Source: Lachnospiraceae bacterium UBA7179 | GTDB taxonomy: Bacteria; Bacillota; Clostridia; Lachnospirales; Lachnospiraceae | NCBI GenBank assembly: GCA_002491195.1 | Contig: DKVL01000050.1 | Span: 15,780 to 73,251 of the forward strand | Reading direction: 5' to 3' | DNA length: 57,472 bases | Part shown: positions 17,124-25,566 of the stretch, one piece after another | Layout: every line of letters starts with the position of its first letter | How positions within the stretch are numbered: position 1 is the stretch's first letter | Notes under the pieces: model-generated | The model's database searches: none | What the model was told of the DNA's origin: nothing | Seen by the model: only the letters and a program-made list of their open reading frames with translations | Program-made: the position numbers and the translations under genes

Positions 17124-18050
17124 TTATGGAGTTAAATTGTCAACAACTTTTTTAATAAAGTTGTAAATACCAACTATTTTTGAATGGGCTTTAAAATAAT
17201 CTTGATGGCGTATGAACCGATTGTTGAAAAGGTTTTTTAATTCATCGTATCTATATTGTTTCGCTGCTTTGCTGGTAACTATATTATCATATATGTACAA
17301 AAGAGTAATAATATTATATGTAACTCTGTAGTTTAAATTTTTGCCTCTTGTATTGCTGTTAATATTTGTAAGGGACTTAACGAAATTGGAAATTTCGGAA
17401 TCTATTTGTTTTCCGTTTTCTAAAGGATCAAATAAGCGGTTTATCAAACAATTGCTGTGAGCAGCCGCATTTCGAATATCACGTACAGAATTCATGAATT
17501 TATTATTTATAATTTCTTCACCATATCGTTGCTCATAAAAAGCGCATAAATATGTCAGATCTCCAAAGGATATTACTTCGACGAACACCCATGCAGGAAA
17601 ATATGGGTAATATTTTTCGATAAGATTTTTGCAATATTCGCTTGATTTATGGTTGCGTATCTTTTTGAGAATGTAGGAGTTGTTTTCCGTTGATACAAAA
17701 CGTCTGATAATATCATATCCGTCCTCGTCAGGATTATTTTCTATGGCCTGCAAAAGTTTTACCTTAAGATAGTGCTCAATATCCAGACACATTTCCATTA
17801 TAAGGTATCGCAAGTGCATATCAATGGTTGATAATTCCTTTAAATATGCAAATTCTAAATTCATATATTGTCCAGTTTTCTTACTATTATCCCCATATTT
17901 GGGATAGTTTGTTCGATATGAAGCTAATTTCATGTAATAATTGCTTTCACTCAAAAATTTTTTTGCTTCATCCTCAGAAACAATATTAAATTTTATTCCT
18001 TTTTCTTTCATATGGTCAATCATTTCATCTATATTTAATAAAGGTTTCAT
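17124..18050 (-). CDS. Abi_2 (AbiD/AbiF-like) abortive infection protein
   Basis: This 308-residue protein resembles the Abi_2 family of abortive infection proteins. Family features include the N-terminal TLLNIDEMIDHMKEKG-like helix, NYYMKLASYR (the usual NYYRLSGY position), LKELSTIDMHLRYLIMEMCLDIEHYLKVKL and the C-terminal RDIRNAAAHSNCLINR, which carries the R-x4-6-H motif of HEPN RNases. Such proteins halt phage growth in lactococci; the target is usually RNA. The ATG at 18050 follows AAAGGAA; the open frame extends 45 hydrophobic residues further, which I do not think is translated. The gene is more AT-rich than its neighbours, suggesting transfer. Confidence 0.8.
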   Translation of the reverse strand: MKPLLNIDEMIDHMKEKGIKFNIVSEDEAKKFLSESNYYMKLASYRTNYPKYGDNSKKTGQYMNLEFAYLKELSTIDMHLRYLIMEMCLDIEHYLKVKLLQAIENNPDEDGYDIIRRFVSTENNSYILKKIRNHKSSEYCKNLIEKYYPYFPAWVFVEVISFGDLTYLCAFYEQRYGEEIINNKFMNSVRDIRNAAAHSNCLINRLFDPLENGKQIDSEISNFVKSLTNINSNTRGKNLNYRVTYNIITLLYIYDNIVTSKAAKQYRYDELKNLFNNRFIRHQDYFKAHSKIVGIYNFIKKVVDNLTP

Positions 18051-18477
18051 TTGTGTTTTCCTTTCAAAGTAGTTTTTCAGTAAGGAAATGATAAGAAATA
18101 ACATTTTCTTAGTAAGTTCTTTTATGATTATAAACCAGATGATAATTCTTATCAATATATTTTGTGATTTTTCGAGTGTGTCCACAGCACATCGCGTTTC
18201 GGGGAGATCTTGCGCGGCTGCAGGCGGAGATGGATGACGTCTCTAAGGGTTAGGCTGATTTTCGCTGGCAATATGACATTTTTCACAAAATTTAAAAATT
18301 TAAAAGAAAAAATTAAATAAATTGTAGAAATTATTCAAATAGTATATTATAATAGACTAGAATCGATTAACATAAAATGTTGACGGTTTGAAATATGTAA
18401 GGAATTACGACAGTGCTTATAATGCTTATAAAAAGAAAGGTCAGTAATTTCTTATAGGGTAAAGGTGGAGGATTCGT
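18051..18477. other. Divergent region with a gene remnant
   Basis: This 427-bp gap lies between the Abi-like and DUF4391-like genes. Most is AT-rich. A GC-richer patch at about 18177-18253 reads in one plus-strand frame as HIAFRGDLARLQAEMDD followed by a stop, like the C-terminal end of a lost gene; I cannot identify it. A promoter at 18325-18353 serves the rightward unit. The minus-strand promoter for the Abi-like gene is not obvious. Confidence 0.5.
18325..18353 (+). promoter_or_regulatory. Promoter of the DUF4391-like operon
   Basis: A perfect -10 hexamer TATAAT (18348-18353) lies 17 bases after TAGAAA (18325-18330), which matches the -35 consensus at four of six positions. A leader of about 115 bases would precede the first gene. 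Confidence 0.5.
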
Positions 18478-19104
18478 ATGAGCGAGGGAAGGTATAATAT
18501 TCCAAAGCAGTACAAAGTTGATAAGGGAATGCCGCTTGATGCGCTGTTCCAGAAGATTGACAATCTGAAATGCCGCCGCATCTTTGAAGCCGAGATTGAG
18601 AGCGTTGAGTGGATCTATCACATGGTGGACAAGGAAGGAATCAAGGACATGAAGGAGCTCGTCAGAGAGCAGGGATTGTCAGTGTTTGAGGTGAATCTCA
18701 AGAGAAAGGTTGATCCGGATCTGTTGACGGATGTGTTTGCCGGATTGCTGCAGAGACCGATGCTGATGGTCTATCTGTGTGAAGGTGAATTGTCCATGGG
18801 AACTTACATTCCAGTGGGGAAATCGAGCAGGACGTGTTCAACTGATTTCTATCCGTACGATGCGGACCGCCTGATCGAGGTGATGGATTACGATACAGAC
18901 TCTGGCAGGACAACACAGCAGATACATAAGCGGATCTACGCGATGCTGTTTCAGCAGAAACGCGCGATCATGATTGAGAAAGCGTTTGAACGGTTGAACA
19001 GGGACAATGAGAGGGAGTCCTTTGCATTTGAGTTCAGTCTTGAGAATCTTGACCGGATCAGGGCAGATGCAGACTTCGTACAGTCTCAGCTCAAAGTAGT
19101 ATAA
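18478..19104 (+). CDS. DUF4391-like protein
   Basis: This 208-residue soluble protein resembles the DUF4391 family. The pattern is an N-terminal YNIPKQYKVDKGMPLDALF, then IESVEWIYHMV, VFEVNLKRKVDPDLL and a beta segment MLMVYLCEGELSMG. DUF4391 proteins are usually found beside type III restriction methylase and helicase genes and are thought to be defence accessories; their reaction is unknown. Here the neighbour is a BrxD-type ATPase instead. The start has GGTGGAGG just upstream, giving strong translation. A gap of 97 bases, without a clear terminator, separates it from the ATPase gene. I am fairly sure of the family from motif order only; the partner assignment is inference. Confidence 0.6.
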   Translation: MSEGRYNIPKQYKVDKGMPLDALFQKIDNLKCRRIFEAEIESVEWIYHMVDKEGIKDMKELVREQGLSVFEVNLKRKVDPDLLTDVFAGLLQRPMLMVYLCEGELSMGTYIPVGKSSRTCSTDFYPYDADRLIEVMDYDTDSGRTTQQIHKRIYAMLFQQKRAIMIEKAFERLNRDNERESFAFEFSLENLDRIRADADFVQSQLKVV

Positions 19105-19201
19105 CATTGGTAAAGAAATCGCTTGTTCGATTTTTTTACATAGAGTGCTGGGAAATACAGGGGAGTTTTCGGAAGCACACAGCAGGAAAGGAATGGGTTG
19201 T

Positions 19202-20467
19202 ATGGATAACGGGATATCGAGGACAACAGCAGCCACCATTTTAAATTCCTTGAAAAGCGGAGTCGTTCCAAGAATAGGGCTTGAGTACATCACAGTGGGA
19301 AGAAGAAGTGAGATTCAGGCGTTATTGCAGGACGTATCCATCATTGAGCAGGGAGGGGCAGCGTTTCGGTTTATTGAGGGAAAATACGGAAGTGGTAAGA
19401 CCTTTCTTATGCATGCGATCAGAAATCATGTGATGGAGAAAAACTTTGTCGTTACGGATGTGGAGCTCTCTGTGGATAAGCGGTTTGTCGGAAATAAGGG
19501 GCAGGGACTTGCCACATATCGGGAATTGATCAGAAATATGGCTACGCATGCGAGTCCTGATAACGGGGCGTTACAGCTCATTCTTGACAAGTGGATTGGC
19601 ACACTCGAAAACGAGGTGGTACAATTTGAGGGACTTGTACCAGGGCACGAGGTTTTCGATGTCAGGGTCAGTCAGAAGATCTACAAGATTACCTCCTCGA
19701 TGGAGGAGCGGGTAAACGGTTTTGACTTCGGTAAAGTGCTCGCGTCCTATTACAAGGGATATCGAAAAGGGGATGTGGAGCTGCAGAAAAAGGCACTGCG
19801 ATGGCTTTGTGGGGAGTACAGGACCAGAACAGAGGCTAAGACAGATTTAGGGGTGAATCTGATCATTACGGATGATAACTGGTATGATTTTATGAAGTTG
19901 TTTGCGGATTTTGTAGTAAAGGCGGGATATACAGGGCTTTATGTGTGTATGGACGAACTCTCAACGCTGTATGAAATTCCAAGCCGCGTGGGCAGGGAGT
20001 ACAATTATAATAAGCTCTTGTCGATCTACAATGATGCACTGCAGGGAAAGGCTTCTCATCTGGGGATTATTATCAGTGTCACCAAGGAAGCTATGGAAGA
20101 TTCTGTGAGGGGAGTGTTTAGTTTTGAGCCGCTGCGTTCGAGGCTGGCAGAATCTGACTTTGCGCAGGAGAGCGCTGTCAAAATGAGGGACATGGCATCG
20201 CCGATCATCAAATTGTCTGTGCTGAATCCGGGGGAGATGTATGTGCTGCTGGAGAAACTTGCAAACATACATGGAATTCTGTACGACTACACGCCGCGGC
20301 TTGAGCATGATGATTACATTTATTTCCTGAAGCAGCAGTATGGGAAGAATCTGGACGGAGAGGAAAATACTGTGCGCGACATGATCAAAAACTATATCAC
20401 ACTCCTGAATTTAATGCAGCAGAATCAGGAAGTACCGAAGGAAAAAATACTTTACTCTGCGCAATAG
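19202..20467 (+). CDS. BREX-type BrxD-like (DUF2791) P-loop ATPase
   Basis: This 421-residue ATPase matches the BrxC/BrxD (DUF2791) family of BREX phage-exclusion systems. The N-terminal segment SLKSGVVPRIGLEYITVGRR is characteristic. Walker A GKYGSGKT is at 60-67, the strand TDVELSVDKRFVGNKGQGLATYREL follows in shorter blocks, and a Walker B-like YVCMDELS lies near residues 247-254. In type 2 BREX, BrxD acts with a helicase and other genes; none is present here. The ATG at 19202 has AAAGGA eight bases upstream; an ATG at 19145 has no ribosome site. It lies 97 bases after the DUF4391-like gene and 23 bases before the HAD gene, so all three probably form one transcript. Confidence 0.75.
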   Translation: MDNGISRTTAATILNSLKSGVVPRIGLEYITVGRRSEIQALLQDVSIIEQGGAAFRFIEGKYGSGKTFLMHAIRNHVMEKNFVVTDVELSVDKRFVGNKGQGLATYRELIRNMATHASPDNGALQLILDKWIGTLENEVVQFEGLVPGHEVFDVRVSQKIYKITSSMEERVNGFDFGKVLASYYKGYRKGDVELQKKALRWLCGEYRTRTEAKTDLGVNLIITDDNWYDFMKLFADFVVKAGYTGLYVCMDELSTLYEIPSRVGREYNYNKLLSIYNDALQGKASHLGIIISVTKEAMEDSVRGVFSFEPLRSRLAESDFAQESAVKMRDMASPIIKLSVLNPGEMYVLLEKLANIHGILYDYTPRLEHDDYIYFLKQQYGKNLDGEENTVRDMIKNYITLLNLMQQNQEVPKEKILYSAQ

Positions 20468-20490
20468 TTTATAAGGGTTAGAGGAACGAT

Positions 20491-21147
20491 ATGATCAAAG
20501 CAGTAATATTTGACATGGACGGAGTACTCATTGATACGGAAAAGCATTACAATGCAGCATGGTGCGAGGCGGCACGTATGGCAGGTTATGATGATTTTAG
20601 AAGAGAACATGCGCTGATGCTTCGCAGCTGTGATGCACAGCTCGCCTCAGAGATGATGAAGGACATCTTTGGGGCGGACTTTGACTATTATGCCATACGC
20701 GAGGTCAGGCGCCGCCTGGTGGCACAGCGGCTTGCGCGGTACGGTCTGGAGAAAAAGCCCGGTATTGATAAGATCTTGGTTTTTTTGCATGCGAATCATA
20801 TTAAGGCAGCAGTGGCGACAGCGACGCCGATCGAGCTCACACTGCAACATCTTGAAACAATTGGTGTGAAGGATCAGTTTGATAGAATCGTGAGCGCAAA
20901 ACAGGTAGCGCATGGTAAGCCGGCGCCTGACGTGTATCTCTATGCTTGCGAACAGATTGGAGAGAAGCCATCAGACTGTATCGCGGTTGAGGATTCGCCC
21001 AATGGCATCCGATCAGCATATGCGGCAGGCTGTAAGCCAGTGATGGTGCCGGATCTTACACCGCCTGACGAAGCAGTCATGCCTCTGTTATATGCGGTGG
21101 CTGATTCGCTTGCGGATATCAGTAGAATTATCAGGTATATGGAATAA
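20491..21147 (+). CDS. HAD-family phosphatase (beta-phosphoglucomutase-like)
   Basis: This 218-residue enzyme belongs to HAD subfamily IA. Motif I is DMDGVLIDTE (Asp8 nucleophile, Asp10 acid/base), motif II falls near VATATPIEL, the catalytic Lys near AHGKPAPDVYL, and motif IV is EDSPNGIRSAYAAG. A helical cap follows motif I. Such enzymes dephosphorylate sugar phosphates or interconvert them; the substrate cannot be told from sequence. It starts 23 bases after the ATPase stop with AGAGGAA upstream, there is no terminator between them, and a clear terminator follows. It may be a member of the defence-like unit or a housekeeping gene carried on the same transcript. Confidence 0.88.
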   Translation: MIKAVIFDMDGVLIDTEKHYNAAWCEAARMAGYDDFRREHALMLRSCDAQLASEMMKDIFGADFDYYAIREVRRRLVAQRLARYGLEKKPGIDKILVFLHANHIKAAVATATPIELTLQHLETIGVKDQFDRIVSAKQVAHGKPAPDVYLYACEQIGEKPSDCIAVEDSPNGIRSAYAAGCKPVMVPDLTPPDEAVMPLLYAVADSLADISRIIRYME

Positions 21148-21150
21148 GTG

Positions 21151-21181
21151 AAAAAGAATGTAAATAGTACATTCTTTTTTT
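21151..21181 (+). terminator. Terminator of the DUF4391-ATPase-HAD unit
   Basis: AAAGAATGTA (21153-21162) and TACATTCTTT (21168-21177) are perfect complements around a five-base loop and run into a T-tract four bases after the HAD stop codon. Confidence 0.92.
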
Positions 21182-21189
21182 GTTGTACA

Positions 21190-21218
21190 TTGACAGTAAG
21201 ATGATATTATTTTATAAT
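21190..21218 (+). promoter_or_regulatory. Consensus promoter of the chemoreceptor gene
   Basis: A perfect -35 TTGACA (21190-21195) and a perfect -10 TATAAT (21213-21218) are spaced by 17 bases. This is a full match to the housekeeping sigma consensus. The leader would be about 90 bases. Confidence 0.85.
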
Positions 21219-21315
21219 AAGTTTATACACTTTTAACAATATATATTCCTGTGATCAAAATGGGAATACAATATTATTACGAATGCAAATAACAAACAAG
21301 AAGAGAGGAAGATTG

Positions 21316-23046
21316 ATGAAAAAAACAATTGGAACAAAAGTATTTTTGATGTTAGTGATATTGACGCTGGTATTTGTTGCGACTGTTTTGGTGAATCTGA
21401 AGCGGTTGGGAGACATCGGCGAGATCAACAAGGATTTCACCAATACATACATAGTGATGCAGGAGCGGCAGGGAGTGGTGTCAACTGCATTCCAGCAGGT
21501 TCAGCTGTATGGTAATTTAAGTTATCTCAGGGAAGGCACAGATGAGGGGCCTGTTGTAAAGGAGAAGCTTCGCGTTGCGGTGGAAGATCTGCAAAACTGT
21601 ATGTCCGATATGGAACAACTCTGTGCGGACACAGGGGACAGTGAGCTTCAGGAATCTTTTGCGGCGTGGAAAGCGGAGACATTGACCTTTTGTAATTTTG
21701 GGACAGAAATCTATGATGCTGCCATGGCGAGTGACATAGAAACTGTTCGTGCAAGGGTGGATGAGATCAAGGCGAGACGGGTTCCAGTCGATGAGACAGG
21801 AAGTGTATTTGAAGAGCAGTTTAATGAAAAAATTTCTTGGATCGAACAGGATAATACCAATAAAATCAGGAATACGCAGATATTAAACTATCTTCTCCTT
21901 GTAGTGTTTGTGATCGTATTTGTGCTGGTAATGGTGATTGTGACCAATACGATCGCAAGACCGGCAAAAAAATCAGGCAAGGTACTCGAGGAGATCATGG
22001 ATAAGATCGAGAAAGGCGAAGGAGATCTGACGCTGCGAGTTCCGGCTGTTACCTCGGATGAAGTGGGCCAGATGGCAAGGGGAATCAACAGCTTCGTAGA
22101 AAAATTGCAGGTATTGATGCGAACATTGAAGGAGCAGTCCAAGGAGCTGATGATCTCTGCGGATGCCGTTGCAGTTGAGGTCAATGATTCCAATGAAAAT
22201 GCTGGCAATATTTCTGCTACGATGGAGGAAATGTCAGCGAGTATGCAGGAGATCGCAGCGACAATCGGTCAGATTGCAGAAGGCAGCGATACCGTACTGC
22301 AGGAAGTAGAAAGCATGAACAGCAGTGTTGGAGAAGGCGTGGAACTGGTGCAGAAGATCAAGCGCCGTGCTGGAAGAATGCATCAGAACACCATTGACGG
22401 CAAGAACACGACAAGCGGTAAGATCATGGAGATTCGTGAGATGCTCAACTCGGCGCTCGAGGAGAGCAGAAATGTGGAGAAGATCAAGCAGCTGACCGGA
22501 GAGATATTGGACATTACGAGCCAGACCAATCTGTTATCGCTGAATGCGTCCATTGAGGCGGCAAGAGCTGGTGAGGCTGGAAAGGGATTTGCAGTGGTTG
22601 CGGATGAGATACGGGCGTTGGCTGACAGCAGTGCAAACACGGCAAACAATATTCAGAATATCAGCAATCTGGTGATCAGCGCAGTGGAGAAACTCGCAGG
22701 TAACGCGGAGACAATGCTCCAGTTTGTGGACGAGAAAGTGCTGCAGGATTATGATGAGTTTGTTGTGGTTGTGGAAAAATATGAGCGGGATGCTGACAGT
22801 ATGAATAATCTGATCGAAGAGTTTTCGAGAAATACGGGTGAGATTAAGGAGACAATCAGTGCCATGACAACTGGGCTTAATGACATATCCACAGCGGTTG
22901 ACGAGAGTGCAAAGGGTGTGACTAATGTGGCAGAGAGCGCAGTGAGTCTTGTGACGGCAATGACGCAGATACAAAAGCAGACGAATGGAAATCAGGAGAT
23001 TTCAAAACAGTTGAGCAGCGAAGTCGGCAGGTTTAAAAATGTGTGA
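21316..23046 (+). CDS. Methyl-accepting chemotaxis protein
   Basis: This 576-residue chemoreceptor has a first membrane helix (about 8-30), an extracellular sensing domain (about 30-190) of four-helix-bundle type, a second helix (about 195-220), a HAMP domain (about 220-275) and a cytoplasmic signalling coiled coil. The hairpin tip carries SLNASIEAARAGEAGKGFAV and ADEIRALADSS, the CheW/CheA contact region. It senses an unknown ligand and signals to the CheA kinase. The ATG at 21316 follows AGAGAGGA; an earlier in-frame ATG at 21283 lies before this site. No other chemotaxis genes are nearby. A near-perfect promoter precedes it and a terminator follows. Confidence 0.93.
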   Translation: MKKTIGTKVFLMLVILTLVFVATVLVNLKRLGDIGEINKDFTNTYIVMQERQGVVSTAFQQVQLYGNLSYLREGTDEGPVVKEKLRVAVEDLQNCMSDMEQLCADTGDSELQESFAAWKAETLTFCNFGTEIYDAAMASDIETVRARVDEIKARRVPVDETGSVFEEQFNEKISWIEQDNTNKIRNTQILNYLLLVVFVIVFVLVMVIVTNTIARPAKKSGKVLEEIMDKIEKGEGDLTLRVPAVTSDEVGQMARGINSFVEKLQVLMRTLKEQSKELMISADAVAVEVNDSNENAGNISATMEEMSASMQEIAATIGQIAEGSDTVLQEVESMNSSVGEGVELVQKIKRRAGRMHQNTIDGKNTTSGKIMEIREMLNSALEESRNVEKIKQLTGEILDITSQTNLLSLNASIEAARAGEAGKGFAVVADEIRALADSSANTANNIQNISNLVISAVEKLAGNAETMLQFVDEKVLQDYDEFVVVVEKYERDADSMNNLIEEFSRNTGEIKETISAMTTGLNDISTAVDESAKGVTNVAESAVSLVTAMTQIQKQTNGNQEISKQLSSEVGRFKNV

Positions 23047-23066
23047 TAATCCGATCGGGGAAAAAG

Positions 23067-23093
23067 AAAAAGGACAGCGGATGCTGTCCTTTT
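23067..23093. terminator. Terminator after the chemoreceptor gene
   Basis: GGACAGC (23072-23078) pairs with GCTGTCC (23083-23089) around GGAT, preceded by an A-run and followed by TTTT. It can serve both the chemoreceptor gene and the convergent spoVT gene. Confidence 0.85.
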
Positions 23094-23105
23094 GATATAA
23101 AATCA

Positions 23106-23654
23106 TCACTGCTCCATCTGTTTGCCAAGAAATCCGGCAGCCGACTGTGCAAGCTTCATCTCCACCTCATTCATCTCATCGCCTGCCTTGGCGGACAGAA
23201 GTACAACAGCGCCGATCACATCACCCTGTGTGATGATAGGGATGATGACTTCGTGCTGATATTCTTCAGATTCATCTTCTGTCACGGACACATAATCTTT
23301 ATCGCTGCGCGAGGAGCATACTGTCTCGCGCGAATTCATCTTTTCTTCCAGCGCCTTGCTGACAGATTTTCCAAGCACTTGTTTGCTGTTGCTGCCTGCC
23401 GCCGCGATGATCTGGTCCCTGTCCGCTATGAGAGCCAGATGCCCCGACACCTGTGAGAGACTTTCTGCATATTGTTTCGCAAAACTTCCGAGCTCACCGA
23501 TGGGGGAGTACTTTTTCAGAATGATTGCCCCCTCGTGATCCGTAAAGATTTCAAGCGGATCCGATTCCCTTATCCTCAGAGTTCTTCTTATTTCTTTTGG
23601 TATGACAACGCGTCCCAAATCGTCAATCCTACGCACTATTCCCGTAGCCTTCAC
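23106..23654 (-). CDS. spoVT: Stage V sporulation protein T
   Basis: SpoVT is a DNA-binding regulator of forespore genes. The N-terminal AbrB-type swapped-hairpin domain KATGIVRRIDDLGRVVIPKE (residues 2-21) continues to about residue 50, and a GAF-like domain with DRDQIIAAAG and ITQGDVIGAVVLLS fills the rest. The open frame reaches 23696, but the family begins just before KATGIVRR, and a GTG at 23654 has GGAGG eight bases upstream. That start gives 182 residues, the normal length. The gene indicates a spore-forming organism. Confidence 0.95.
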   Translation of the reverse strand: MKATGIVRRIDDLGRVVIPKEIRRTLRIRESDPLEIFTDHEGAIILKKYSPIGELGSFAKQYAESLSQVSGHLALIADRDQIIAAAGSNSKQVLGKSVSKALEEKMNSRETVCSSRSDKDYVSVTEDESEEYQHEVIIPIITQGDVIGAVVLLSAKAGDEMNEVEMKLAQSAAGFLGKQMEQ

Positions 23655-23696
23655 CGATATTTCCTCCATTTCCAGTACGGAACCTTCGCGGATCAA

Positions 23697-23822
23697 GACA
23701 TTCCCTTAAGGTTCCTGATTATTAGCAAGTTGATAGTATAGCTTAATTGTATTGCTAGTATTTGCATATAATGGATTTTTATACATCATCGGTTTTCTGG
23801 ACAGTTCCTTATGTCAAGATCC
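23697..23822. other. spoVT upstream region with repeat 12-mer
   Basis: This AT-rich 126-bp gap between spoVT and mgtE holds ACAGTTCCTTAT at 23801-23812, an exact third copy of the 12-mer that ends the hairpin at 12349. No paired arm is visible here, so it may be a decayed or partial copy. The mgtE stop codon follows 11 bases later. Confidence 0.45.
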
Positions 23823-25217
23823 TTATGCCAAATGGAGGAAGTTAATGAGCAGCAGCCATGCGACACCATAGTATGTGACCACGCCGATCAGGTCATTTAC
23901 GGTGGTGATCAAAGGACCGGATGCCACTGCCGGATCTACGTTTATTTTATTGAAAAGCATAGGAACAGATGTTCCTACAATACTTGAAATTGTCATTGCC
24001 ATCAGGAGTGCGACTCCCGCGCAGAGCGATATCGCGAAGGCATACTGTGGCGGCTTATCCTTGAGCAGGCAAAGATAACTGCCTATGAATACAAAGGATA
24101 GGATTCCAAGTATCAGTCCGTTGGAAAAACCAATCCGCATTTCCCGGAAGATCATGCTGAACTTTTGCCTGGTCTCAAGGTTTTCGTCCATCAAAAGCCG
24201 GATTGTAACAGCGAGGGACTGTGTGCCTACATTTCCCGACATTCCAAGTATCACAGACTGGAAACTCACGATGATGGCAAGTTGTGCGATAACGCCCTCA
24301 AACAAACTTGTCACTGTGGATACACACATACTGAGTCCCAGCAGTACGATCAGCCATGGCAGGCGTTTTTTGATACTCTCTCCCAGGGACTCCTCGAGCT
24401 CCGCCTCCTCAGTCATGCCGGCGAGTTTTGCGTAATCGTCGCCCAACTCATCGTCGACGACCTCAACGATATCCTGCGCAGTGATGACGCCGATCAGCTC
24501 ATTTTTGTCGTTCAGGACAGGAATCGAGTCCTCGGCGTAATCCTTCAGGCGTTCGATACAGTCCGATATCGTCTCGTGGTCCCGCACGTAGGGGAAAGAC
24601 TGTGTGATCAGGTTTTCCAGATTCATGTAATTTCTCGCCACGATCAAATCTTTTAAGTCAATCGCACCATAAAAAGTGCCGTCATCATTTTCTACAAACA
24701 GCGTGGAAATGTTATCATTGTCCTCCGCCTGCGCAATCAGGGAGCGCATGGCCTGTTTGATTGTAAGACTTTTTCCAATCTCTATGAAATTTGTGGTCAT
24801 CTTGCTGCCGATCTCGTCTTCTTCATAGGAACAGATTAGCTTGATGTCCTCCTTTGACTCTTCGTCAATCAGTTCGATTAACTGCTTCCGGGTCTCCTCG
24901 TCAACCTCCTCAAGAACATCCACGGCGTCATCTGCATCCATGTTCTCGATGATGTCCGCAGCCCGTTCGAGCTCCAGTTCTCCAAGATATTTTCCCGGAT
25001 CATCCAGATAGGCAAAAATCTCGGAGACACGCTCGTCCCCGAGTATGTGATAAAGTAATTTTCTCTCGTCTATATTGAGTTCGTCGAGTGCATTTGAGAT
25101 GTCGTTGTCATGATAATTGGTCAGTTCCTCGGCAAGCTGCTCTTTGCCTGCACCGCTGCGGATCAGTTCGACTAACTCCTTGATGTAATCTGGTTCATTA
25201 AAAATTTCATTTTCCAA
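23823..25217 (-). CDS. mgtE: Magnesium transporter MgtE
   Basis: MgtE is a gated inner-membrane Mg2+ channel. The 464-residue protein has an N-terminal superhelical domain (about 10-130, with ENMDADDAVDVLEEVDEE), two CBS domains (about 135-260, with VITAQDIVEVVDDE at the end), a connecting helix and five membrane helices in the last 170 residues, including GLSMCVSTVTSLFEGVIAQL, GMSGNVGTQSLAVTIR and IVGTSVPMLFNKINVDPA. These last segments form the pore in known structures. It is a single-gene unit on the minus strand. I looked upstream for an M-box magnesium riboswitch and did not see its conserved core. Confidence 0.95.
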   Translation of the reverse strand: MENEIFNEPDYIKELVELIRSGAGKEQLAEELTNYHDNDISNALDELNIDERKLLYHILGDERVSEIFAYLDDPGKYLGELELERAADIIENMDADDAVDVLEEVDEETRKQLIELIDEESKEDIKLICSYEEDEIGSKMTTNFIEIGKSLTIKQAMRSLIAQAEDNDNISTLFVENDDGTFYGAIDLKDLIVARNYMNLENLITQSFPYVRDHETISDCIERLKDYAEDSIPVLNDKNELIGVITAQDIVEVVDDELGDDYAKLAGMTEEAELEESLGESIKKRLPWLIVLLGLSMCVSTVTSLFEGVIAQLAIIVSFQSVILGMSGNVGTQSLAVTIRLLMDENLETRQKFSMIFREMRIGFSNGLILGILSFVFIGSYLCLLKDKPPQYAFAISLCAGVALLMAMTISSIVGTSVPMLFNKINVDPAVASGPLITTVNDLIGVVTYYGVAWLLLINFLHLA

Positions 25218-25566
25218 AATATCATCGCCCTTCTATTATATATAGTTATATATCAATTTGCTGTGGGCGAATCCAGACTCAGTGCATTGACCTGTTTCCT
25301 GCGTGTGCACAATCAGAGTAAAGATGCGATTTCTCTGTACTAAAAAACACAGGATGTCGTGTATTCACCCATATGATGTTGTCCGCTGCCGTCACAACTG
25401 TCCATGTAACAATACACTTCCTTTCTGTGTTATTATTCTTTCCTTATTTTATGCTGATTTGCGGATATTGTCAAGACTTTGACAAGGTTACTTTTCTGGT
25501 CGTTTTCTGGTCACTAATCAATTGGAAAATGCATATGATAATCATAAAAAGCGAGGAACTCGAAGT
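25218..25566. other. Divergent intergenic region mgtE/hypothetical
   Basis: This 349-bp gap lies upstream of two diverging genes. It contains the TATATATAG-rich mgtE leader, several short imperfect repeats and the ribosome site GAGGAA before the ATG at 25567. I see no gene, RNA or strong promoter in it. Confidence 0.5.

Noticed and set aside
25218..25566. M-box magnesium riboswitch upstream of mgtE
   Set aside because: The conserved core of the M-box is not present in either the leader or its complement.
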